This document shows positions 47,051 to 59,450 of a stretch of DNA of 64,000 nt, one piece after another. Under the pieces are notes generated by a model. It saw only the letters and a program-made list of their open reading frames with translations. It searched no databases and had not been told where the DNA came from. The DNA comes from Pseudoscleropodium purum. Taxonomy: Eukaryota; Streptophyta; Bryopsida; Hypnales; Brachytheciaceae. How positions within the stretch are numbered: the first letter of the stretch is position 1; every line of letters starts with the position of its first letter. Both the position numbers and the translations under genes were made by a program. The DNA lies in contig OZ017798.1 in assembly GCA_963969395.1 (NCBI GenBank), positions 26,466,173 through 26,530,172 on the forward strand, in the 5' to 3' direction.

Positions 47051-49602
47051 CTACTTCTTGGCAGCAATCATCGCAATTTCAACTAAGACTTTATGCAGCG
47101 TCTGAGGCTTGGAAAAGAAAGGAGAATGGTCCCCGCTTTTCAATGTAAACACCAGTTCAGGAGGGTTTTGGTCGATGATTTTGTGTTGCAGATCTGGTGG
47201 TAATGCCTGATCCTGAGGTGTTACAATATAAAACCGCCGCACACTGCCGTACTTTTCAGGTGTCAAAGTGATGTTTTCCATGGCTGGTGAGAAAGGGATG
47301 GGCCTCATGGACACCATTGCTAGGGCTACATCCTGCACAATATCCACACCCACAAGTGTAAGCTTGGACGATACCACTTCATTTGCATCTTCAAAATTGG
47401 AAAAGGGATCATCACAACCAGAGCATTCTTGATCAAATTTCAGAATCATCTCTCCTTAACCACTTTGTGACCAAATGGTGAAGAGTGTCTGCTTACATTT
47501 CTTTAGGATTTGAAATTAATCATTTAGGAAGGCGTACCAAATAGAAAGAAGATACTATACCAAACAATTTTCAATCATAAAAATACGTTTCGAAAGTTAG
47601 TAAAACTAGAAGCTGGGCCACTCGGGTTAAACCTACTGCAAATCTGACTGAGCAAATTATTTCCGATTCACGACAAAGAGAAAAGGATGCATGTATGGAC
47701 TTATATACTAGATGAAATACCTTAGCTGGGGTAACATTGAAGAACAGATCCCTAACTAAAGTTCTGTCAAGTTCCACTGCTGTTGGTGTACTGGAAGTTC
47801 CATTCCCGTAAAGAAATTTCTGTGCCTTGGGCATCAAATCGTCTTCCGTCTTCTCCTGCACAAATCCAGTTCACGCGTAGTTGCTTAGAAAGTATACACA
47901 GTAAGTAATTGCCAGACAAACAAAAAACATCATAGAGTTGAGTCATATCAACAATGACATTAGCACAGATCTTCGAATGATCACAATATGCCATGAGTTG
48001 AATACTTGTTCATACATTTTAATTTGAGTTGCTAATTCATAAGTACCTTCACTCTTCATTTGTGCACAGTGGAGCAGTCAAAAAACGACTAAGTTAAATA
48101 CCTGCCGTACAAACACATCGAATGCCCGTTGACCATTGCATATCATGGCAGCCGCCACAAAGATGGCTTTGGATATTTTACTTGGGAAGCACTCCATCGC
48201 ATAGGATACACAAGCTCCTCCAATGTTATGCCCCACTAGAATTACCTGCATTGTCAAAACCACTACTAAGTGACCAGCCACTTATAACACAGACTTACGA
48301 AAGTATAGTACCACTCCAGCATGTAATGACGTACATTGAGTATACTCGGAACGTGAACATTTATCCATCCCTCAGTGACAATCTGTAGAAACATAATGTA
48401 AAGAAAGGCTGGGATCGAATCCTCAAACTTCTGGAAAGAATGCGTACCGACCTTTTCATCAGAACCCAACTGTTCCAGAAATTCCAGAAGAGGCTTCACG
48501 TAGACGGCCATGCTATTGATCTGATTGGGATCCGTGGAGTCAATCCCCGAGCCCTTCAAGTCAATAGCTGTAGCCACCAATCCAGCTTCCTCAAGTAACG
48601 CTATGGACTTGTACCAGCACCAGGCTCCCAGGCCTCCTCCATGCACCAACACAAAATGCTTCGTTTCAATATTCGCTTTCACAATTCCGTCCTGCAAAAC
48701 AGCAAAATCATTTTCATAAGAAACATAAAATGTTAAAAAAGTAAGCGCCTCTGAAGAAGTGCTCAACATTTGGTTACTGTACAATCTCACTTGAGTAACA
48801 TGAAGAGTACTAACTCAGAATAAAGCCGTACTCTTCCTTCAATCTACATTTTGTTATTTTTTCGTATAAAGAATCTCATACACGCTGGTGGACACAAGGA
48901 AAAAACCAAGGAATACACAGAACCAGAAAGGGATCATCCGTCCTCTAGGGGCAAATTCGCACTTGCAGAGATGACAACAAGACGTGAGAGAAGCCCACAC
49001 AATCATAAATCTCATAGAGGCGAGCAAGAGATAAAATGCAGGGAAAAGCAAACAGAGCAATCCCTGGTGTACAGAGAGCAGAATTCAAATTCCAGCGTCT
49101 GAGAGTTAAGCAGCGCAATGTGGATGAAATTGGCTATCACAACATCACTGGCGGAAAATTGCGCAACAAATTAACTACAAAGGAACCAATGCGGCCAAGA
49201 TTGAATGCTAAAAAGAAAGCAGAAGACGACCTTGGAGCCATTGATAAGCTGTCCAGGATCGACCATCAAGTCATCGAGACGCCGAAACCGACTACTGTTA
49301 CTCCTCTTGATGTCCATCTTATTCTCGGCGCTGAGCGACCTCCCGGCATAACTCTTCCGCGGCGGTTGAATCGACGGGTCTCGAATCGCATTGCTACTGT
49401 CGTTGTTATTGTTGTAGCTGCGCTCAAATCTCATCTGCGCCTTGTGCTGCTGCTGCAACGCCATCGCCAACGCCTGCTGCTCAATGAGGCCAGTCTCCCA
49501 GTCCCCGCGCTTCCGCGACCCCGTCGTCGTCCCCGCCTTCTTCGTCCTCGTCTTCGGTCTCCGCGCTTGGCCGCTCCCAAAACACGCCATCTGATTCCCC
49601 AT
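47051..49602 (-). CDS. MES11-type methylesterase-like alpha/beta hydrolase, 390 aa
   Basis: Five exons on the minus strand join in phase 0: 49602-49231, 48691-48452, 48245-48102, 47855-47721 and 47332-47051 (TAG). The N-terminal 124 residues start MGNQMACFGSG and are rich in R, S and Q, like the plastid-targeted N-terminus of putative methylesterases 11-15. The hydrolase fold follows, with FVLVHGGGLGAWCWYK and IDLKGSGIDS. At the nucleophile elbow the sequence is VGHNIGG, with Asn at about residue 211 where active esterases have Ser. The later Asp (PQDQ, about 338) and His (GDHSPFFSKP, about 366) remain. From memory, Arabidopsis members of this subgroup also lack the Ser (Asp instead), so it may be a non-catalytic binder or use different chemistry. 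Total length equals that of the family. It appears intact. Confidence 0.9.
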
Positions 49603-52560
49603 GGCCGCCCTTCCAGCTCAAAAATCCATCAATGAAGCTCCATCACTTCGGAATTTCGAAACAGTTTTGAATCCCGAAGCATCGTGCTGCTGCTGTCCGC
49701 CATGGCCACCACAGCAGGAAGTGCAAGACTTAACTGAAAGGGGACACGCGGTCCTAAGTGTGAGCTTAAGAAGGGACTAATCAGGGCTTAGGACTTACTA
49801 ATTAGGTCACTAAGTTAAGAAGAGGCGAGACTTGGGGATCGACGGAGTCCTTGACCGCGCGGGTCTTCGTGATTAGGGAAATTCGGAAAAGACGGGGTCT
49901 AAATCTGACGTGGCCGTACGATTTGGCGGGATGTGCTGACGTGTGGGCTTTGACCCGCTTTGGCCGTCGTTTTCAGTCTATGAAAGGGCGGCTCTCTGCC
50001 ATTTTGACGTGGCTTTCTGACGTGGCAGTTTGGAACCTGGAGGCTGTCAGTGCTGTTGTTCCCCAGCTTCGCAAAATTTATCAGTATGGAATGGCGACCC
50101 ATTTCCGACCACTTAAGGAATTTAGCATAGATGCTGGATGGGTATATTCAAGGAAATATTTTTCCCACGTAGGGAAATTGATTTAAGAAGGATATAAAAA
50201 ATTTTACATTTTTTTGGTCAAAATTGAAATTACTCTGAATTTTTTTTCTAGAGATTTTGTACAACTTATTCTTCTTATGTAGGCCATTGTAATTCTGACC
50301 ATAAGCTAGTCACAAAATTGATGTAAGTGATAATTATGTACATGCTGTGACCATTCTATGCTTTTAATGTACACTTCTTGCACATTTCTACACTTCCTAC
50401 AAATCTTGCTATACATGAGCTGTAATATAAACAGAGCTATGATTGAAAATAGAGTAGCCTATACTATAGAAATGGGTTGCCTACTTTAATATTTGGAACC
50501 ATAATAAATTGCTTATTTGTGCAATTTTGGGTGTAGTTATCTTACCTCTATTTCAAAATAAGGAAATTTACCTATTTTCAACCAGAGACCTATTCCCATT
50601 ATATAGGCTACACTCTTTTTAATTAGAAAGAGCAAGTAGGATGGAGATTAATTATGGCATAATTTCCAATGTAGACATAGCACATTACGATTGGCTACAA
50701 TCTTAGTCAATTTTGGAACCAATCCATGGTTGGAAATAGGAAGCCCTATATGACAAGAATAGGTCAAAGCAAATTTTCAACTAAAAAATTAATAGTAATT
50801 ATGTTTTGAGAAATAAAATTCTAGAAAAATATAGAATCCTTTTGAAATCTATTTTTGTATATGAAAAAATTTCTCCACTTAAAAAACTTGTACACCAAAT
50901 ATGTGTAATTACTTAAATGGTATGAAATGGGTCAACTCTCTTAATACCCATGTATTCTTTGTGTATTATAAAAGAAACATAGGTATTATTTATTCAAAAA
51001 CAAAAGGAATAACTATTAGATTGATATGGATTTGAACTTGAATACTACACTATAAAACTATATTTAGTGTAACCTACACTAATCGATTTTAAATTCTAAA
51101 GTTTTTTTTACTAATGATGAATATTTTTACTAACTATGTTTATAGAGATCCTCTTTTTAATTTGAATAATATTGATATCTATGCTATTGGTAAAAAGTAT
51201 TCATCTATCATAAAAAGTTATAGCCTTTAGTAAATAGTTAATATAAGTGATACGAATTGCAATTTTTAGTTTATCATTAAAAAGACAATGTGGAAATTAT
51301 TATGGATTTGAACATCAAATGATTGGAATACACTTCATTAGAATTGTGTTAACATAAAAAAAACTAGAGGCCACAATCAATCATTTTTTAGAAGAAGAAA
51401 ACCATGTAAATGTCATGGCAATTGCACATGTTTAACCCTAGAGGACTAGGTATAGTCTAGGTTTTAAAAATTAGAAAGATGTATTATAAAATCTAATTTG
51501 AAGAATAATTTAATTATAATTCTCAAACAATAGTTGAAAACTATGATCTATATATCATGTTCATACAACTAAATCAATGGATATATAAACCAATATTTTT
51601 CAATAATTACATTTGACACCAAAAATAAAAAGTTCCTTCTAAAATTGATTATAGATTGTATATTTGTGATTTTTACAAGAATTTTTCTCACAAAGATAAA
51701 ATATTACTCTATAAATTTTAATCATAGGGATTTTTGAAGTTTTTTATTTTTATTCAAGGCATTTTTGAAGGGTCATTTTTTGAACTGAAAAAGTCACTTT
51801 TGAAGCCAAACCTACCAATCCCCTTTGAAATATAGAATATTTAGAAAGAAAAATCTTTAGAATCTATATTATACAAATGTTCAAGAATGAATACAAGAAT
51901 CTTCAAAAATCTTAATGAATGAAAAAATACACCTTTGCATACTTGGAATGTGTTTGCATTCATCCATTGTTTGAAATTTGAATGCTTGGTCCTTTTAGGG
52001 ATTAAATTCTACCTTCAAGTGTTCATCATAATCAAATCAAGAGTTGATTATGATGAATGTGTTTGTTTCTCTTATTGTACTTCCTAAGAGACCAACTGAC
52101 ATGCACTTGGTGATGATGATTGTTTTCAATAATTTTAGTACATAGGAGCTTCTATCATAAATGAATGGGGTACATCCAAACACGTCAAGAAAGCAAATTT
52201 TGTCTATATTTTGGCAATGTGATTGGCTTGGTTACTCATTGCTTCATGACTCTTTGTGCAAGGTTTTAAATAACCTCGTATGGGCAAGGGAAGAAAAGGA
52301 AAATTTGCACAGACGAAGATCTTATATCTGGACTCTTCTCAAGTCACAATCTATTTCACATACAATACTCCAAATCTACATCCCCCGTCTTACCAAGGCT
52401 CTCTTTTCAACCTGCTAATGGTGCTGAGAATCACATTCAAGTACGTCCAACTCAAAATGCACAGTTTAAACAGGTACGGGACAGTCACCTGATGAATTGA
52501 AGCATAAACAGTCGGGAAAAAAATTGGGTAACGATTTTCGTGTCACCAGCATCACCACAG
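49603..52560. other. Upstream region and AT-rich desert
   Basis: The first about 550 bp (49603-50150) is GC-richer and probably contains the methylesterase promoter. Beyond that the DNA is AT-rich with no coding island. Nothing supports the short plus-strand frames here. Confidence 0.4.
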
Positions 52561-52562
52561 GT

Positions 52563-53435
52563 AAGAAATCATTGTATGGAAAGAAAGTCGCCCTCCACTC
52601 CGAAATTGAGTACACATAAGCATGTTTTCACCAAGAATACAGCAAGGATTCCAGAATTGGATTGAAGCTAAATCATGATACATGACGAGGGCAATTTTGA
52701 AAACCCCTGATTGTAGAATTCTCCAAATTTTCTTGCGCCATAGTAGACACTGGACACTACTCCAGAATGTTATGAGCATAACTATCACACTAGACAACAA
52801 GTCGTTGGATGAAAAGTAAACTGCACTCGGACCTCACGTATCCATAAACAACTTTTTTTTCTGCACTAGGAATGCTACTAGGACTCCAGAACAGTACTGA
52901 AGCTAACCAAACAAGAGGACCACGGATACATGATGAAGGCCATTAAAGACTCCCTGATTCTAAAAGACTTCAGATGTTTTTCTGCAATCGTAGAACGGAT
53001 ACAAGCTGTATGGCACTCCAGAATGTCAAGAGCACACTATCATCGCCACTAAGAAATCATTGTATGAAACAAAAGGTGCCATCCGGCCTTCAGTATATAT
53101 AACCATTCCTTTCTTTTCTAAGAATACTACAAGGACTCCAGAACGGGGCTGAAGCTAACCAAACAAGAGCGACTACAGATACACGATGAATGCAATTGAA
53201 GACCACTTGATTGCAGAAGACTCCAGATGTTTTCATGCTATACCGGAAAGGGTACAAGTTTTATATTACTCCAGAATGATATAAGAGTATACTGTTACTG
53301 CAGGCAAGAACTCATTGTATGAAAAGGAAACTGCGATCCGGGCATGAGTACACAACAATAGGGACATGATGAATCCAATGGAAGACCGCCTGATTCTAGA
53401 CGAGGGAATACATATTTACAAGAGTCTGGCTCCAC
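52563..53435. repeat. About 250-bp tandem array, roughly 3.5 copies
   Basis: The start word AAGAAATCATTGTATG or a variant occurs near 52563, 52797, 53051 and 53306, giving periods of about 234, 254 and 255 bp. Each unit shares the order: GACTCCAGAA, GAAGCTAA, ACACGATGAA-like, CTGATT, CTCCAGATGTTTT, CTCCAGAATG. Copies differ by many substitutions, so the array is old. It abuts the stop of the DUF716 gene (53436), and the last partial copy must lie in that gene's 3' untranslated region. Confidence 0.8.
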
Positions 53436-55348
53436 TTACGGTCGCTCCAACTGCGGCTTGGGAAGTTCCCCATCTGCAATGGCATCGTAGCCGCGGCGAG
53501 GCCCGTGCAGCTTGGCCACGACCGCGAACACCAGCACAGAGACAAGCAGTACCAGGATCACGTGGAAGTTGAAGGCCAGGTTCATGAGCGCCACCGCTCG
53601 GATGCGGGAGATCTCCACGTCGCACTGCGTAGACCCGTCGATTCCTGTCGGTAGGTCCAGTCGGTAATGGCAACCCTCTGGGATGTAATTCTCCACATAC
53701 AGGAACAGCCCAATCTGGAACATCCAGGTGCCTTGCAGGATGATCCCCATGCACAGGACCAAGTCCACCAGGAACAGCTTCGGTCGGAGGGCTAGCAAAC
53801 CTGTCAATGGAGAGTTCCAGTTTCGGAGATTGAGGAGAGTGAAAACAAATGCGAAAGTGTTTGAAAACTGCATTTCTAGTAAATCTCTGAAATGGAGTGT
53901 TTCAGTTTTGAAGCTTGAGGAGAGTGAGACCAGATGTGTGAGAGAGAGTGGGTCTGAAATGTGTACATTTAACCCTATAGACCAACGATTCATGGTTTTA
54001 AGTGATCACTTTGAATGATCTTATTGTGAGAAATATGATCCAGATGGTGCCCAACTTAAGATCACCAGAATCAGCAAAGAACATCAAATGCAAACCTGAA
54101 CAACACAGGGATTGCTCTAGAAAACCTGCACTTACAAAGCTCGAAGTCCTCTAACTTGAATGCGAGAGAAGAGAATCTGAACAGTGAGCACTTGACCCCG
54201 AAATGAACAGGGTTTTAATGTTTTAACGCGACCAATTTGATTGATCGTATTGTGAAAAATATATAATCCAGATGGTGCCAAATTTTAGATCACCGTATGC
54301 GTCGGTCAATTTTTTTAAAAGTACTAAAGAAAGTCCCCACACGACTTACTCAAGACTGCTAAAAGAACATATGAGACCAAACTTCAGCTTTTTGTTCCTT
54401 TTAAAGTATAATCAGGGATTCAAATCCTAAACTCTGAACATTGAGATTGGGTTGGGGGGGATTCGCAGAGAGGAACTGGATTGCGCAAGGCAGTGATGAT
54501 CTACGGAGTAATAATAATGAGTTATACTGAAAATCACAGCGTGCAATCGAAAGTGCGCGTTGGACATGACAGCACACATTTCAGTGAGCCAACAAACAGT
54601 TCGATTCTTTGAGACCTCTTGCTCGTTTCTGGGTAAAATCATGCGAGCGATACTTTGTTGGAAAGCTATGAACAATGCACATTCTGACGAGCCATTTCCC
54701 ATGTTCTGATACTCAGATCGCAGCGACCGCTTAAAGTTTTCTAGATAGGGTTTCTACAAGGTTTTTATACCCGGAATTGAGAACTTCAAACCCTAAACCC
54801 TAAGAATTGAGAGGAAATTGTATAGCAGACAAACTCTTACCTGTGCAAACAGCACACAACGCGGCGACGTAGGCAAGTAGCAAGTTGCACTGGCTCTCGA
54901 GCCCAGTATTGCGCACGGCCTGGTGCGACAGCGAGATCCACTCCAATCCGAATGCGATGCTCGCGAACAGGAAGGACGCATCAGTGGGCAGCGGCAACAC
55001 TGCGGTGGTGTCGCTCACCAGCACAATCACGGCATACATCCAGAACATGACGAGTGTGGTGGTGTGCTCAAAGCTGGACACGCGGTTCTTGGGGATGGCA
55101 CCGTCCACCACAGGCCGGAAGCTGGTGGAGATTCCGAGCTCGTAGAACACAGCCAAGGGGATGAACAACACCAGGAAGTAGAGCTCGGCGTGCTTGCCGC
55201 GACGGGGAAGCCAGTACACCGGGTGCCATGCCTTGGCGACATAGTCTCGAGGCGATTTCATAAAATTCGTGAACAACGAGACCAAGTGCCATAATCCTAC
55301 CAGGACCAACACCAGCGACGACGCGACGTGGCCCACAAGAGTCCCCAT
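53436..55348 (-). CDS. DUF716/TMEM45-family membrane protein, 290 aa
   Basis: Two exons, 55348-54841 and 53800-53436, join across a 1040-bp intron with GT/AG borders and phase 1. The first ATG is at 55348 (MGTLVGHVASSLVLVL); codons further upstream offer no ATG. About seven hydrophobic helices are visible, for example SLVLVLVGLWHLVSLF, AELYFLVLFIPLAVFY, TTLVMFWMYAVIVLV, LVDLVLCMGIILQG and FHVILVLLVSVLVFAVV. GH near the start and the overall length match DUF716 (TMEM45-like) proteins, which are expanded in plants. They sit in membranes; some are linked to virus or stress responses, but no reaction is known. The short tail ends KPQLERP. It appears intact. Confidence 0.88.
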
Positions 55349-56439
55349 CGCTTGCACCTGCAATCCCTCTCTAACCTCGCAATTCTCGCAGCGGGATCAC
55401 ATCACACCCACCCTATTCATTTCCGTGGAAACATTGCAAGACTGTGCTTGCAGATTCTAGCAAAATGCTCCAGCCATGGCCAAAGCTGTCTTCGATTGAC
55501 GAAGAATTCAACCTAAGACGTGATACTGCGTCATGGTGCAAGACTGGCAGTCAATCATAACCAGGCTTGAGAGATCCACAAGCGGGAGATCAAACTGTAC
55601 CAGAGAAGAGAAACCCTACTATAGGGACAACGAAACCCTAGGCCCTGACTTGTTAGCTTGAGAGAGGAAGTGTTCGGACTTCACTGTAGCTCGATGCTCC
55701 TTTCAGAGCTGATGAATTACAGTACTGAATGTTGTCACAAAGGAGGCTCAAGTAGCTTTTTCTTCGTTGCTTTGGTACCGTAATGATTTAGGGAATGTTG
55801 TCTTTCGGACGAAGACGACGACCTAGTTTGACGTGACTTTATCGTTGGGTTAAGGCAGTGGTTTGATTGGGGAGCGTGCCGACCGAGCATGCCGGACGTA
55901 AAGTTCATTTTAGCTTAAACGGGGGCATCAATGCTCTAATCCTCTGCTTCGAGGATCTGCAGTACTAATTTCCTCCAGAGTGTCACACAAGTAGGGCCCT
56001 GGAGATTCAAGTACTTCTGTTCGCCCTTTGAGACCATGATAAGTTATTGGCAGGCTTGATGAAGAAGTGATTTCTGTTCTCATCACTTCCGAAATCCATG
56101 CTGTTGCACTTTACTTTCTTTTGCAACTTCAGAGCCGGGAGCTTAGCATCTTTGCAGCTGCATGACCCAATGGGGAAGGGTCTTGGAAGATGATGAGGTC
56201 TTCCGTCTAACACGGAGGCTTGCCAAGTAGACAAAGCCTGACCAGGCGAAGCTGTTAGTTAGCGAGCAAAGATAACGTGTCCGGCCCTCGGACTAGCAGA
56301 CGAAGATTCTTACATTGCGACGAAGCAAATGCGCTTGCAGTATGCGAGCAACGCAGCGGAATAAAATCTGCTATCCTCTAGTGTGATTGAATTCTGTTAC
56401 ATCACATTTTCAGTTGCTTGAATTACGGAACTAATTGTC
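55349..56439. promoter_or_regulatory. Divergent intergenic region between DUF716 and PAI genes
   Basis: The two flanking genes point away from each other, so both upstream regions share this 1.1 kb. GC content is moderate. I see no clear TATA box at a convincing distance, and no other gene. Confidence 0.4.
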
Positions 56440-57929
56440 ATGCTGCCTGCGTGCGGGTGTAGCCATTTGGTTACTGAGACTCCTCGCATTTCTCCTTTAA
56501 TCCCATTTCGTAATCCTGCGTTGACGCCGCGGCTCCGTAATGGCTGTCACACTTCCGCAAACGGGCGACAAGCGACTGCTATTGCGTCTCTGCAAGTGCA
56601 AGAATCCGGAGAATCGGTGCGCCGCTTGATAAAAATGTGCGGGATCACGAGTGCAGAAGATGCAGCGGCAACTGCTATCACGGGGGCGGATTACGTTGGC
56701 ATGATCGTGTGGCCGAAGTCCAAGAGGTCTGTGAGTGTGAGCTTAGTAAGGGAGATCGCGGCTACGGCGAGAGAAAACGGTGCAGAGCCGGTTGGTGTGT
56801 TTGTGGATGAGAGCGCGGTGGAGATCGAGAGAGTCTGCAGTGATGCCAATCTCGCCATCGCCCAGGTTGGCTCCTGAACTTCACAGAAAAATCCATTGGA
56901 ATCACAAGAGAGAGAATCATTTTGCTTCGAGTCTTGTCAATGAAATAGCAAATTGGGAAAAGTTTTGCCTTTCTGTGAAGTATGCAAGGGCTTAGGGTTT
57001 AGGGTTTCTGGATCGGCATTTCATGAATGAGGAAGTTTAACTGAGGGGATCGTGTCGCAGTTGAACTTCAGAAAATATTGCTGGCAATCAGAAAGGTGGG
57101 AGAATCATACTTCAATTCTGTACTCAATGAATCATTCTTCTAATTTTCAAATTGAGAGAAACTTTTCGATTGGGTACAGAATTGAAGGTTTGAATATTTA
57201 AGATCCAAAACTTGAATCTTGGATCCTCGATCTAAGTTTGAATTGGGGGTATCAGGGTGCAAACAGAAGAGGTGGTTCTCACACGCGATTTGATTACTCT
57301 TAGGTGGGGGTAATACATCTAGGATTAGATTCTTGGGATATGAATTGCGTGGGGCAAAGTAGAAAGAAATTTATGAAATCTTGCATTAGACGTTGAGTTC
57401 TGTGACACCCTTATAGAACACAATTGAGTTTGCGATCAATCATGCAATCGGGTTGTTTGTTTCCAAATGTCGCTACGTGCATTCTGAACTCCAGACTCTT
57501 GTCTCCATGCACTAACTTCCTCGTAGAGATTTCAAATCGAGTCACACCCAATGAGATTCTTCTTTCCACCAAGTTCTAGGCCCATTGTAGAGTTTTGGAA
57601 CCTGAAACTGCCTGCTTCTGCTCGCCAACTCTGATACCCCTGATGAGCGATTTTTCTTACATGAGACTAATCGAGTTTATGTTGTGAGTTGACTGCGAGA
57701 GGTTTTCCACCAGGGGATACAAAGTTCTTGCAGCTCTTGACACTGTTCATGGGTTTTCAGTTGCACAGCGATGGCGCAAGAGCTTTTTTCTACAAGGTTT
57801 ACCCGTGTCCTTGAAGGTGATCTATGTATTGCACTCCAACCAAAATGGAGTCATTCAAACTTCCCTTCCCCCAAGTGAGGGTGGCCCTTTCGTAGACTGG
57901 GTGTTGGTTGATGATTTACAAGGAAGCAG
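56440..57929 (+). pseudogene. PAI1: Phosphoribosylanthranilate isomerase (TRP1/PAI), frameshifted and truncated
   Basis: Exon 1 (56440-56865) starts MLPACGCSHLV, has a Ser/Arg-rich presumed plastid transit region, then IKMCGITSAEDAAAT with the catalytic Cys, ADYVGMIVWPKSKRSVS and VGVFVDES. Exon 2 (57761-57929) starts LHSDGARA in the right phase, but a missing base in the T-run after GAGC shifts the frame. The remaining reading frame (QGLPVSLKVIYVLHSNQNG to DWVLVDDLQG, with the catalytic Asp) is clear only in the shifted frame. The exons expected to follow, with the GWLLAGGL and DVSSGVE-type phosphate-binding loops, are not found before 59050. Intact enzyme would convert phosphoribosylanthranilate to CdRP in tryptophan synthesis. 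This copy cannot. Confidence 0.8.
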
Positions 57930-59050
57930 GTATGCACGACTGACTGGTTTCTAAATTTTACTTTTTTTTGTCTTGGAAGTGCGTTTTTCTGTGGTGCTGA
58001 CATGAGATGCTTTGTTAACCCGTCGCTTAATGGTGATTTGGATACGTACAATCAAAATCAAAATCACGAGTTATTTTTTCTTTTAGACACAATAGAAGTC
58101 TAAATTTTTGAAAAAGAATTACAGACTTTGGAGTCTCTTTGTAGTTTCTGGTCATTTTCGAAGTCCGAAATTTGTACCTGAATTCGGAATCTTGTCATTC
58201 TTGGGCCTTGCCCACCAAGTAGCACCAGTTAGCTAACTAGGGCTTTAAGGTCTATATGCTTTTGTAGTTGGAAGTCAAGGAACCTATTGTGTGACCATCG
58301 TTGCAAGCAAACTAATCGGGAGTTCGGCTTTCAAGTTAGCTAACTGCCACCGCTTGGTTTGTGTGGACGGATTTCGCACTTCGAACCGTTGGTTTCGGCA
58401 TTGTGAATTGACTTGCCCGAAATTGGGGAGTTCAGTGGTGGAGAGCAGGTATATGTGTGATTCGAATTCTCTAGTGATACTGCAAAAATAGTATTCAACC
58501 ATACTAACTTTGAATTTACTCTTTTCTAGTTTCTACTTTTAGTTTAATAGTCTTAAAATGATCTAATATTGTGTATTTTGTTGTGCTCTCAATGTTTGTG
58601 GATCACAAGGTTTACGTGTGAAGATGACAAATTTAATACAGATGCAATGATTTTCTTGTTATGAACTGCGTTTTCTATGTAATACGAAGATGTACGATAT
58701 GATATTTTTTGCATTATTCAATGATAGGAGTCAAAGATAAATGGGAGATGGCAAGACGTGCAGTGCTTAAAACTTGGTGTTTGGCTCTTGGAGACGGACG
58801 AAATCTGAATTTCTTTGCGCAATTTTCTTGCACAGAGTGTGGTGAGGTTAACCAGCCTGTGACAGGCAGAATGATTGATTGGCACTATTGACGTTGTTGA
58901 AAAATTATAAAAAAAATTCTATGAGGAGATAATGTGAGAAAGTTGGGAGAGCAATTGAAATTTCCTTTTTATGATAAAATACAAATTTGTTCTGAATTTT
59001 TCGAAGTGTCCTGCCCAATTGGCAGGCGGCAGGAGGAGGCAGCGACGAAG
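57930..59050. other. Intergenic, no gene assigned
   Basis: No missing PAI exons were recognised. A 60-codon frame at 58709-58891 (CTECGEVNQPVTG) is open, but I know no match. Confidence 0.35.
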
Positions 59051-59450
59051 TCAGCCCGAGAAAATCGGATCTAGAGCATTCGGCGGGGCAGGCCCGGTTT
59101 GACCAGGTTGCCCTAAGCAAAACCAGAAGAAGCATAGCGTGTTCATGGTGCCCTTAGCTGAGCTTCCGAACGAGAGCTCCGAGGCGATGGAGGTCAGGAT
59201 CATGAGCACGAGCGTGTATTGGTAGACGCGCTTGCGGCCCAGGCAGTCACTCAGCCAGCCGAAGTAGAACTGCCCGCCGAAGGTCCCGCAAAGGGCGACG
59301 CCATTCACGGCCGCGGTCACATTCGGGGGAAGCACACTGGGCGGTGAGAATTCGGGTCGTAGTAAGGCAGTATCATCGCCCAAGGAGACGAGCCACTTTA
59401 GAGATACTCCTGATGAGGGTTATGGAGATCCAAAGGAGCCGCGAGCAGTC
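59051..59450 (-). pseudogene. PHT1-type phosphate transporter fragment
   Basis: The minus strand reads [20 protein letters not shown], then [36 protein letters not shown] and [14 protein letters not shown]. This is the second-to-fourth membrane helix block of PHT1 proton/phosphate symporters, including the GWLxDxxGRKxVY signature of the major facilitator superfamily. Upstream, LLGR and YYDPNS-like codons lie in other frames, and downstream of WFCLG the reading frame leaves the family (PHT1 continues GFGIGGDYP). Only about 110 of roughly 540 residues remain, so it is a dead fragment. Confidence 0.85.

Noticed and set aside
49036..49635. 199-codon plus-strand frame
   Set aside because: It is the antisense of methylesterase exon 1, which has clear family sequence on the minus strand.
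54427..54702. Minus-strand frame inside the DUF716 intron
   Set aside because: It lies between two exons that join in phase and shows no relation to the family.
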